This document shows, piece after piece, positions 16,640-24,218 of a stretch of DNA of 32,200 nt (position 1 is its first letter; each line of letters starts with the position of its first letter). The stretch is from an uncultured Lachnospiraceae bacterium. Lineage in GTDB: Bacteria; Bacillota; Clostridia; Lachnospirales; Lachnospiraceae. Where the stretch lies: contig CAJTLX010000040.1 of the NCBI GenBank assembly GCA_910577165.1, forward strand, positions 1 through 32,200, read 5' to 3'. The translations under genes and the position numbers were made by a program. The notes below the pieces were generated by a model. That model was given only the letters and a program-made list of their open reading frames with translations, was not told the origin of the DNA and made no database searches.

Positions 16640-18397
16640 ATGAAACATCTTATCCAAAGGCGGGTACTCCCGCTCCTTCTCTCCCTCTTTATGGTTTTTT
16701 CCTGCGCCTGCGGCGCGAAAAATCCGCCGGAGAAAGAAAGCACACCGAATGCTTCTTTTAAGGAGTTTACCGACGAACTCTACCGCAGCGAGGTGGCAGC
16801 GGATACGCTCACACTGCACTACAGTCTTGCACACCCTGAAAACTATGATATTTCGATGGAGGAGGTTACTTTTGGAAATTATTCCCAAAAGTTAGTAACA
16901 GAGGGAATTCCGGAAATTGAGGCGACCCGCGAGAAACTTCTCTCCTTTGACTATGACACACTCTCCGCCAAAGAACAGGTTCTCTACGACTGCATTTTAT
17001 TTACGATCGATACCAATCTTGCACTCAGCAAATATCAGTATTACGCTGAGCCGCTCGGTCCTACCACAGGGTTTCAGGCGCAGCTTCCGCTTCTGCTTGC
17101 AGAATACCATTTCTACACCAAGGAAGATATTGAAACCTACTTAAAACTCCTGGCTTGTACAAAAGAGTACTTTGAGGGGATCGCACAGTACGAGCGAGAG
17201 AAATCTGCCGCTGGAAATTTTATGAGCGAATCGGTCGCCGAGGAGATTATCTCCCAGTGCAGGGAGTATATTAAGAACCCGGAAGAAAATCTTTTGATCG
17301 AGTATTTTGATAATACGGTAGAAAATTTTGACGGGCTGACCAGGGACGAAATTACACTCTATCAGGAACAAAATCGCGATGCGGTGCTAAACAGCGTTGT
17401 TCCTGCCTACGAACTGCTGATCGACACACTGACCGAATTAAAAGGAACAGCGGTATACCAGGGCGGTGTGTGCGCACTTCCGGATGGAGCCGACTATTTT
17501 GAAGCACTTGTCCGCTATGAAACGGGATCTTCAATGAGCGTAAAAGAGATGCAAAAACGCCTGAACACCGCCGTGCAAAGTTCTCTTGTCGCGATGAGTG
17601 CGGCACAATTTTCCGACTCCACCCTCTACGATCGCTACAGCGCGCTTAGCTACCCCGCCACCGACCCGGCAGAAGGGCTTGAATTCCTGAAAAATGCAAT
17701 CAAAACAGATTTTCCAGCTCTGGATGATGTGGATTATTCGGTAAAATATGTCCATAAATCCCTCCAGAAATATCTAAGCCCTGCCATGTACTTAGTCCCG
17801 CCATTTGATGACCGCAACAACAACAATATCTACATCAACCAAAATCCGGATTATAATATGTCAGATATTTTTACCACACTTGCGCACGAGGGCTATCCGG
17901 GACATCTCTACCAAAATGTATTTTATTTAAGCACTGATCCGGAACCATTAAAACAGCTTTTGCGCACGAGCGGCTACACGGAGGGCTGGGGAACCTACGC
18001 GGAACTTTACAGCTATACACTCGCTGGCTTTGACGACACACTCGCCGAGTTCTGCCGCAATAATATGACCGCCATCCTCTCTCTGTACGGTCTGACGGAG
18101 ATCGGCATTCACTATACTGGCTGGGATAAGAAGACTACCGCTAAATTCTGGGAGGATTACGGCATTGATGAGGCGACGGCGGAGGATATCTACCAGTCGA
18201 TCTTGGCAGAAGCCTGCTCATATCTTCCGTACTGTGTTGGCTATCTTGAATTTATCGATCTGAAAGCAAAGGCAGAAAAAGAACTGGGAAAAAAATTTAC
18301 TCCATTAGCTTTCCATACCTTTTTATTAGAGCTTGGACCAGCACCATTTGCTACAATCAAAACGCAGATGGAAAAATGGATCTCGACCCAGAAATAA
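16640..18397 (+). CDS. DUF885 lipoprotein, probable zinc metallopeptidase
   Basis: A 585-aa surface lipoprotein. The signal peptide ends in a lipobox-like VFSC with lipidated C22. The body belongs to the DUF885 family, with the metal-binding segment HEGYPGH (416-422) and the EGWGTYAE segment (from 448) that supplies a further acidic ligand. Family members are thought to be M32/M3-like metallopeptidases, but substrates are mostly unknown. The gene is monocistronic and divergent from the flagellar operon. The membrane location and catalytic residues are seen; the substrate cannot be inferred. Confidence 0.88.
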   Translation: MKHLIQRRVLPLLLSLFMVFSCACGAKNPPEKESTPNASFKEFTDELYRSEVAADTLTLHYSLAHPENYDISMEEVTFGNYSQKLVTEGIPEIEATREKLLSFDYDTLSAKEQVLYDCILFTIDTNLALSKYQYYAEPLGPTTGFQAQLPLLLAEYHFYTKEDIETYLKLLACTKEYFEGIAQYEREKSAAGNFMSESVAEEIISQCREYIKNPEENLLIEYFDNTVENFDGLTRDEITLYQEQNRDAVLNSVVPAYELLIDTLTELKGTAVYQGGVCALPDGADYFEALVRYETGSSMSVKEMQKRLNTAVQSSLVAMSAAQFSDSTLYDRYSALSYPATDPAEGLEFLKNAIKTDFPALDDVDYSVKYVHKSLQKYLSPAMYLVPPFDDRNNNNIYINQNPDYNMSDIFTTLAHEGYPGHLYQNVFYLSTDPEPLKQLLRTSGYTEGWGTYAELYSYTLAGFDDTLAEFCRNNMTAILSLYGLTEIGIHYTGWDKKTTAKFWEDYGIDEATAEDIYQSILAEACSYLPYCVGYLEFIDLKAKAEKELGKKFTPLAFHTFLLELGPAPFATIKTQMEKWISTQK

Positions 18398-18452
18398 AAT
18401 GATTAAGACCCGCAAAATGCTTAACTGACAATAATATGACACAAAAAAATGG

Positions 18453-18481
18453 TTGAAATATGTTATATTTTCTGCTATACT
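18453..18481 (+). promoter_or_regulatory. Sigma-A promoter of the MBOAT-carrier-ligase operon
   Basis: TTGAAA (18453-18458) and TATACT (18476-18481) are separated by 17 bp, each one base off consensus. Transcription would start near 18488, which rules out translation starts upstream of that point. Confidence 0.75.
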
Positions 18482-18564
18482 CAACGGGGCATTATGCACA
18501 TTCGCACAGCGGATACCAGAACTTATGCTCTTTAAAGATAACAGAAAGGATTTTCTCTGCTGCC

Positions 18565-20139
18565 ATGACATACAATTCACTACAGTTCATCCTCTTTTTC
18601 GCGATTTTCCTCATTATCTATCTTCTGATGCCGCGCGTAAGGCTGCGCCAGATAGTGATCTTAATCGGAAATATTTATTTTTACAAACTTGCTGCGGGTT
18701 TTCATATGCTCGCGGTGGTGATCGGAACATCTCTTGTTGTATATGGGACGGGACGTATTATCGAACATATTTACTCTGGTTATGAGACAGAAAAGGAGGG
18801 ACTGACCCCAAAGGAAGCAGCGGTGCTTTTTGCAGGATACAAAAAGCAGGCGAAAAAATTTCTGCTGCTTGCCTTTTTCATTATCCTCGGCATTTTATTC
18901 TATGTCAAAATCGGAAAACTCCTCGGCTTTAAAGAGGTTGCAAAGCTATCGGGACTTTTAACGCCTGGGCGCGTCCTTATACCGCTCGGACTTTCCTACT
19001 ACACTTTTTCAAGCGTCGGCTATCTGCTCGATCTGTACTGGAAAAAGGCAAAATGCGAGCATGACTATTTCCGTCTGCTTGTCTGCACCTCCTATTTCCC
19101 GCATATCGTGCAGGGACCGATCGGCCGGTATGACAAGCTTTTAGCACAGTTTGGCGAACTTCCCGGATTTTCGTATGAGCGTGTCTGCCTAGGGCTACAG
19201 CGTATGCTCTGGGGATTTCTAAAAAAGATGGTGGTTGCCGATCGGATCGCACTGTACACGGGGACGGTTTTTGCCGCGCCGGATACCTTTGCCGGATTTG
19301 AAATTTTTCTTGCCATCACCCTTTGCGCCGTGGAACTCTACGCAGATTTTTCCGGCTGCATGGACATTGTTATCGGGGCGGCGCAGACGATGGGCGTTAC
19401 TTTGGACGAGAATTTCAAACACCCGTTCTTTTCCAAAAATGCGGCGGAATTCTGGAGACGCTGGCATATCACACTCGGCACATGGTTTAAGGACTACGTC
19501 TATATGCCGATCGCAATGAGTCCGCGCTTTATGAAGACTTCCGTCAATATACGCAAAAAATATGGCAACCGTCCCGGACAAATCTTTTCCTGTGCCATCC
19601 CGCTCTCCATCGTCTGGATTCTCACCGGACTATGGCATGGTACGGGCGCGGACTATGTTGTCTGGGGCTGCTACTGGGGGATTTTGATTATCCTCGGCAC
19701 AGTTCTCGCACCGGATTTTAAAAAATGGACAAAAAAACTGCATATCGACACAGAATCTTTTGGCTGGAAACTTTTTCAGATGACGCGGACGTATTTTTTG
19801 TTTGTGATCGGGCGAATGCTTACGGTAACTGGTTCGCTTGGCGGTTTTTTCTCTCTGGTTTCAAATCTTTTTCGGGAGTCCAGACTCTATACCGCCGTGG
19901 ACGGAAGTATTTACCAACATGGACTCGACTACAAGAATTTCTGTGTGGTCTTTGTTGGTCTTTTGCTGATCTGGGTATCGGATATCCTTGGCGGGCGCGT
20001 TCTTATTCGAAATGAGCTTTCAAGACAACCCCTTATCCTTCGCTGGCTTGTCTACTACGGCGGAATTATTACGCTGCTGATTTTCGGTATGTACGGTGCC
20101 GCATTTAACCCAAGCGATTTTGTATATGGAGGCTTTTAA
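18565..20139 (+). CDS. MBOAT-family O-acyltransferase (AlgI/DltB type)
   Basis: A 524-aa polytopic membrane protein with about ten hydrophobic segments. MBOAT landmarks are EFWRRWH with H301, the following LGTWFKDYVYMPI segment, and the putative catalytic H358 in GLWHGTG. Such proteins move an acyl group from a cytoplasmic thioester through the membrane to a surface polymer. Length and N-terminus (MTYNSLQFILFF) are closer to AlgI than to the shorter DltB. An upstream frame start at 18460 lies inside the promoter, so ATG 18565 was taken, with AAAGGA before it at a somewhat long distance. It is the first gene of the cassette with carrier protein, ligase and SGNH protein. Confidence 0.9.
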   Translation: MTYNSLQFILFFAIFLIIYLLMPRVRLRQIVILIGNIYFYKLAAGFHMLAVVIGTSLVVYGTGRIIEHIYSGYETEKEGLTPKEAAVLFAGYKKQAKKFLLLAFFIILGILFYVKIGKLLGFKEVAKLSGLLTPGRVLIPLGLSYYTFSSVGYLLDLYWKKAKCEHDYFRLLVCTSYFPHIVQGPIGRYDKLLAQFGELPGFSYERVCLGLQRMLWGFLKKMVVADRIALYTGTVFAAPDTFAGFEIFLAITLCAVELYADFSGCMDIVIGAAQTMGVTLDENFKHPFFSKNAAEFWRRWHITLGTWFKDYVYMPIAMSPRFMKTSVNIRKKYGNRPGQIFSCAIPLSIVWILTGLWHGTGADYVVWGCYWGILIILGTVLAPDFKKWTKKLHIDTESFGWKLFQMTRTYFLFVIGRMLTVTGSLGGFFSLVSNLFRESRLYTAVDGSIYQHGLDYKNFCVVFVGLLLIWVSDILGGRVLIRNELSRQPLILRWLVYYGGIITLLIFGMYGAAFNPSDFVYGGF

Positions 20140-20213
20140 CTATTATAGCCAACGACAAAAGTTCTTTTATTTTTGCCGTTTTCTATAGATTTTACTTGTG
20201 CATTTTGACGAAT

Positions 20214-20261
20214 TTTTTCCATTCTCAATCATTGAGTCGCGCGGCGCAGGGAATGGAAAAA
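20214..20261 (+). repeat. Nested inverted repeat between MBOAT and carrier genes
   Basis: An outer perfect 11-bp stem pairs TTTTTCCATTC (20214-20224) with its complement (20251-20261). Inside it is a small palindrome TCAATCATTGA (20225-20235). There is no U-tract, so it is more likely an mRNA structure or processing site than a terminator. Confidence 0.55.
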
Positions 20262-20293
20262 TCTAGCTGCGCGGAAAAGGAGTGTATTTTATT

Positions 20294-20518
20294 ATGAGAG
20301 AAAAGGTAAAACAGGTGCTTGCAGACAATTATCCAGAAATCGATTTCGAAAGTTCCAATGAACTTGTGGACGACGGAATTCTTGACTCGCTGACCATGGT
20401 GGGAATTATCTCCGCCCTCTCGATGGAGTTTAATGTTGTTCTTCCCTACGAGGACATTCTGCCGGAAAATTTCAACTCCATCGATGCAATGGTGGAACTG
20501 CTTGAAAAATATGTCTAA
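20294..20518 (+). CDS. Phosphopantetheine carrier protein (DltC/ACP-like)
   Basis: A 74-aa acyl or peptidyl carrier protein. The Ser of DDGILDSL is the expected 4'-phosphopantetheine site, and the four-helix ACP pattern continues to ...NFNSIDAMVELLEKYV. It would carry the acid activated by the following gene to the MBOAT protein. A GTG at 20282 sits inside the GGAG ribosome site, so ATG 20294 was chosen. It ends 12 nt before the ligase gene. The sequence is closer to DltC-like carriers than to fatty acid AcpP (no DSLD motif). Confidence 0.9.
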   Translation: MREKVKQVLADNYPEIDFESSNELVDDGILDSLTMVGIISALSMEFNVVLPYEDILPENFNSIDAMVELLEKYV

Positions 20519-20530
20519 ATCGGAGGGATT

Positions 20531-22600
20531 ATGTTTGATACTTTAATCCACCGCATTTTTGAACTCGCAGTTTCGCAGCCGGAGAAGATCGCAGTCGCAT
20601 TTAAAAAAGACACGCTCACCTACAAGGTGCTTGCAGACAAAATCCGTGCCATCGGCGCGAACCTTGCCCAGATAGGGATAAACCGTGGGGATCGCGTTCT
20701 CTTTACTGCACTTTCCAAGCCGGAGATGGTCGCGGTCTATCTCGGTATTCAGTATATTGGCGCGGTCGCGGTCTTTATTGACAAAAACAGCACACCTGAA
20801 AATTCCGCCTTAGTCTACAAGGATGCACAGGCGGTACTATTCCTTACGGACAAGCCGATGAAGGACTGTGAGGAGGGATTTCGCCTCCTCTCGCTAAAAA
20901 AACTTTACGCTTCCCCCGCACCGGAGGAGATCCTTGAATATATCCTTCCCGACGAAAATGATATGGCAGAAATTTTATTCACCACGGGGACAACGGGCAA
21001 ACCAAAAGGAGTAATTCTCTCCTACAAATCCGTTTTTCATATTCTTTCCAACACCATCGAAGGAATTGGTATAAGACCGGATGAACGCCTGCTTTTGCCG
21101 CTTCCGCTCAATCATTCTTTCGCCCTGCGCGTTCTGCGCGCCACGCTCTATACCGGCGCGACCATCGTGCTGCAAAATGGCTTTGCTTTTGCGAGGGAGA
21201 TCGAGTTAAATCAGGAGGCATTTGACTGTACCGCACTGGCAGCAGTTCCCGCCTCAATGGAGATTCTGCGCGCCCAGATGCAGGAGGCATTTGTCCGCGT
21301 TATGGGAAAATTTCGCTATATTGAGATCGGCGCAGGCTCACTTACTATTGAGCAGCGCAAACGCCTGACCAAGCAGCTTCCTGACACCACCATCTTTAAT
21401 ACCTGGGGGTCTTCCGAGTCCGGCGGCGCGCTCTTTACCAATGTAAGCGAGATTGCTAGAAGCGAGAAAGTCGGGGCAGTGGGAAAACCTCTCCCGCAAG
21501 TTTTGGTGCGTGTGCTTGACGAGAATGGTTTCCCGATGGAAAAAAGTGATGCCCTTCATCCAGGGCGAATGGCATTAAAGGGCGATATGATTATGGCGGG
21601 CTACTGGCAGCGCGATGAACTGACCGCCGAGACGCTAAAGGACGGCTGGCTTATCACAAGTGATATGGTCTACACGGACGAGGACGGCTATGTATATATG
21701 TTAGGGCGCGCCGATGATATTATCAATGTGGGCGGCGAGAAAGTTTCTCCGATCGAGGTGGAAAATATTGCCAGCGAATACTCCCTCATTCGCGAGTGTG
21801 CCTGCATTGGCGTTTCTGACCCGAACAATGTGCTTGGACAAGTTCCTGTACTATTTGTAGTAATACAGACAGTACAAACTTCTGAGGATAAGACCGGGGT
21901 TCCCGAACAGTTTTCCGAGGCGGGGATTCAGTCCTTCTTCGCCCCTCGCATGGAACGCTACAAATTGCCGCAGCACTATGTCTTGCTCCCGGAACTTCCG
22001 CGCAACCGCATGGGAAAGATCGACCGCAGGAAACTTCGCGAGATCTGGAAAAATCAGGGGGACAAAGATTTAATGAACTCGGTAATCAATGCAATCCTAA
22101 CGCGCCGCAGCATCCGCAAATTCTTAGAAAAGCCCGTTCCGCGCGAGCTTCTTGACATGATTTTACAAGCGGCATACCACGCACCAAGCGGACATAATAT
22201 GCAGACCTGGCGTTTTACCGTATTGCAGAATACAGAAAAAATTTCCATTCTAAAGGAAACCATCAAGGAGGTCGCAAAGGAGAAAAAAGTCAATTTCTAT
22301 GGCTTTGAGCAGCCTCCATGCCTGATTTTGATCTCCAACGACACGCGCAATCCGGACGGCTGCCAGGACGCTTCCTGCGCCGCGCAAAATATTTTTCTTG
22401 CCGCGCATTCCTACGGACTTGGCTCCGTGTGGCTCAATGCCTTAATGACGCTGTGCGACGAGCCGAGAATCCGTGTGCTGCTTACTTCTTACGGCATTCC
22501 TGCAAATCACAGGGTATGGTGTATGGCGGCGGTCGGCTATCCTGCCGCGCCCGGAGTAACTCTCGCAAAAAAGAAGGACGTGGTATTCTATGTGGAATAA
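20531..22600 (+). CDS. Adenylate-forming ligase fused to FMN nitroreductase domain
   Basis: A 689-aa two-domain protein. Residues 1-about 510 form an ANL adenylating enzyme: A3 motif FTTGTTGKPKG (150-160), NTWGSSES (290-297), the GRADDIINVGGEKVSP hinge (392-407) and catalytic lysine K496 in RNRMGKIDRR. It would activate a carboxylic acid and load the carrier encoded just upstream. The A4 position reads PLNHSFALRVL, without the Asp that binds the amino group in DltA and other amino-acid activators. Residues about 515-689 are a nitroreductase-fold FMN domain with RRSIRKF (526-532) and APSGHNMQTW (551-560). One unbroken frame covers both. M515 has an SD-like AGGGGG about 11 nt before it, so a free nitroreductase could also be made. 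The product is unknown. Confidence 0.88.
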   Translation: MFDTLIHRIFELAVSQPEKIAVAFKKDTLTYKVLADKIRAIGANLAQIGINRGDRVLFTALSKPEMVAVYLGIQYIGAVAVFIDKNSTPENSALVYKDAQAVLFLTDKPMKDCEEGFRLLSLKKLYASPAPEEILEYILPDENDMAEILFTTGTTGKPKGVILSYKSVFHILSNTIEGIGIRPDERLLLPLPLNHSFALRVLRATLYTGATIVLQNGFAFAREIELNQEAFDCTALAAVPASMEILRAQMQEAFVRVMGKFRYIEIGAGSLTIEQRKRLTKQLPDTTIFNTWGSSESGGALFTNVSEIARSEKVGAVGKPLPQVLVRVLDENGFPMEKSDALHPGRMALKGDMIMAGYWQRDELTAETLKDGWLITSDMVYTDEDGYVYMLGRADDIINVGGEKVSPIEVENIASEYSLIRECACIGVSDPNNVLGQVPVLFVVIQTVQTSEDKTGVPEQFSEAGIQSFFAPRMERYKLPQHYVLLPELPRNRMGKIDRRKLREIWKNQGDKDLMNSVINAILTRRSIRKFLEKPVPRELLDMILQAAYHAPSGHNMQTWRFTVLQNTEKISILKETIKEVAKEKKVNFYGFEQPPCLILISNDTRNPDGCQDASCAAQNIFLAAHSYGLGSVWLNALMTLCDEPRIRVLLTSYGIPANHRVWCMAAVGYPAAPGVTLAKKKDVVFYVE

Positions 22601-24089
22601 AAAAAATGGAGCGTGGAAAAAACTGCTGCGCTCCATCCTCTTTGTCACCGGGTTAACCTTTCTTATCTTCATGGTTTCCTTTATCTTGGAAGGCAAAAGT
22701 GCAAAAGCCCGCCTCTCGCTCTTTTTTAAACAGGAAACCAGCTACGATGCCATGTATTTTGGCACAAGCCATGTAATCAATGGCTTCCTTCCACAGGAAT
22801 TGTGGGAGGAATATGGCATTACCTCCTACAATTTTGGCGGCAATGGCATGAACCTTCCAGCAACTTACTGGCTTATAAAAAACGTACTAGACTATACAAA
22901 ACCCAAGCTTATTTTTATTGACTGCTCCAAACTTTCAAGCAATATTATGTCCAATACCACCATCCAGCAGGCACACAGTATTTGGGATGCCTTCCCCCTT
23001 ACCAGGAATAAATGGCTGGCCATGGAGGATATTTTTGAGCCGGAGGAACGGCTGGAATTTTTATGGAAATTAAGTATTTATCACAACCGTTGGAATGAGC
23101 TGACCAAGGAAGACTTTAATGTAATTTACTCGGTCAACCACGGCGCGATCCCCTACTTTACTGTAGCGGTTCCCAAAAAATTCGTTCCGATCTCCGACGA
23201 GGATAAATCACCTGAAAACACAAACGGCGTAATTTACCTTCGCAAGGCAATCGAACTCTGCCAGAGTCAGGGGATTGAGGTCGTACTTACCTATCTGCCG
23301 TTCCCGGCCTCCACCACCAAACAAAGGGAGGCAAACCTCGCTGCGGATATCGCAGAAGAATATGGAGTTCCTTACTTAAATTTCCTTAAAATGGAAAATA
23401 TTGTCAACTTTCACACCGATTTAAAGGACGCGGATCACTTAAACTTTTCCGGCGCGTGCAAAATTACTTCCTACCTCGGACAATACCTCGTGGACAATTT
23501 TCATTTTTCCAGCCACAAGGGGGATAAAGCTTACGAACAGTGGGATAAGGACTACCTTCAGTACGCGCAGACCACCACCAACCGATTCTCCTGGCAAAAA
23601 AATTTGGACAGCAATTTACTTCTGCTCTCCAATAAAAAATACAGCAGCTGCATCTATATTCGTGAAGGTTCCGCGCTCTTTAACGATGCGCGCATCCTCG
23701 CGCTGATAAACAATATTTCCGCGGGAAAGAATCTTGAGAAACTTAACCTGGCAGCAGAAGAAAAAAAAGAATATTTTCTGTTTGCCGATAACCAAAATGA
23801 AACCTTCTTTGAATGTATCAGCGACGATACCGGAAATTCCCAGTCTTTTTCCACTGCCATTCACTACGGGACGGAACCTGACGGCACTCGCTCTCTGTCG
23901 ATCGGAGATGCAAAATACTTGTTGGAGGACAGTGCCGCGGATGTTCAGATTGCCGTGATCGACAATACCAACGGCAAAATAATAAAAACAATGTCGTTTC
24001 GCACATCGGTCAGCGAGTCAAAATTAACTGCGACTCGCGGCGAATATCTGCAAAACGTAAATGCCCCCTCTGCACCGAAAAACGATTAG
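22590..24089 (+). CDS. Membrane-anchored SGNH protein (DltD/AlgX-like) of the acylation cassette
   Basis: A 499-aa protein with one N-terminal membrane helix (about 11-33) and an outside SGNH-hydrolase domain. Catalytic elements are S60 in FGTSH, the GGNG segment (83-86) and D280/H283 in KDADHLNFSG. DltD and AlgX/AlgJ proteins of this fold act with MBOAT proteins in the last acyl transfer to surface polymers. The C-terminal part (about 350-485) is an extra beta-rich domain. Its SIGDAKY...VQIAVIDNTNGKIIKTMSF layout recalls ILEI/FAM3-like domains, which is a weak match by eye. It overlaps the ligase gene by 11 nt, implying tight co-expression. Confidence 0.82.
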   Translation: MWNKKNGAWKKLLRSILFVTGLTFLIFMVSFILEGKSAKARLSLFFKQETSYDAMYFGTSHVINGFLPQELWEEYGITSYNFGGNGMNLPATYWLIKNVLDYTKPKLIFIDCSKLSSNIMSNTTIQQAHSIWDAFPLTRNKWLAMEDIFEPEERLEFLWKLSIYHNRWNELTKEDFNVIYSVNHGAIPYFTVAVPKKFVPISDEDKSPENTNGVIYLRKAIELCQSQGIEVVLTYLPFPASTTKQREANLAADIAEEYGVPYLNFLKMENIVNFHTDLKDADHLNFSGACKITSYLGQYLVDNFHFSSHKGDKAYEQWDKDYLQYAQTTTNRFSWQKNLDSNLLLLSNKKYSSCIYIREGSALFNDARILALINNISAGKNLEKLNLAAEEKKEYFLFADNQNETFFECISDDTGNSQSFSTAIHYGTEPDGTRSLSIGDAKYLLEDSAADVQIAVIDNTNGKIIKTMSFRTSVSESKLTATRGEYLQNVNAPSAPKND

Positions 24090-24129
24090 ATGAACAAGCA
24101 AATTTTATCTTTTTTTCATGGTTCGCGTA

Positions 24130-24158
24130 TTGACATTTACATTCCGGATAATTATACT
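24130..24158 (+). promoter_or_regulatory. Strong sigma-A promoter of pckA
   Basis: TTGACA (24130-24135) and TATACT (24153-24158) are 17 bp apart. This is one of the best sigma-A matches in the window. Transcription should start near 24165. Confidence 0.85.
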
Positions 24159-24168
24159 TAAAATGAAC

Positions 24169-24191
24169 CCGTTTATTTACAAAATAAATGG
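24169..24191 (+). promoter_or_regulatory. 5'-end hairpin in the pckA leader
   Basis: CCGTTTATTT and AAATAAATGG pair over 10 bp (one G-U) around a 3-nt loop. The hairpin begins only a few bases after the predicted transcription start. A stabilising 5' hairpin is the likeliest reading. Confidence 0.5.
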
Positions 24192-24218
24192 AAAATAGAT
24201 TAACAGGAGGATTTGATT

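Noticed and set aside
18460..18564. Upstream extension of the MBOAT gene to 18460
   Set aside because: That start lies between the -35 and -10 hexamers; the predicted transcript begins near 18488, and family N-termini match ATG 18565.
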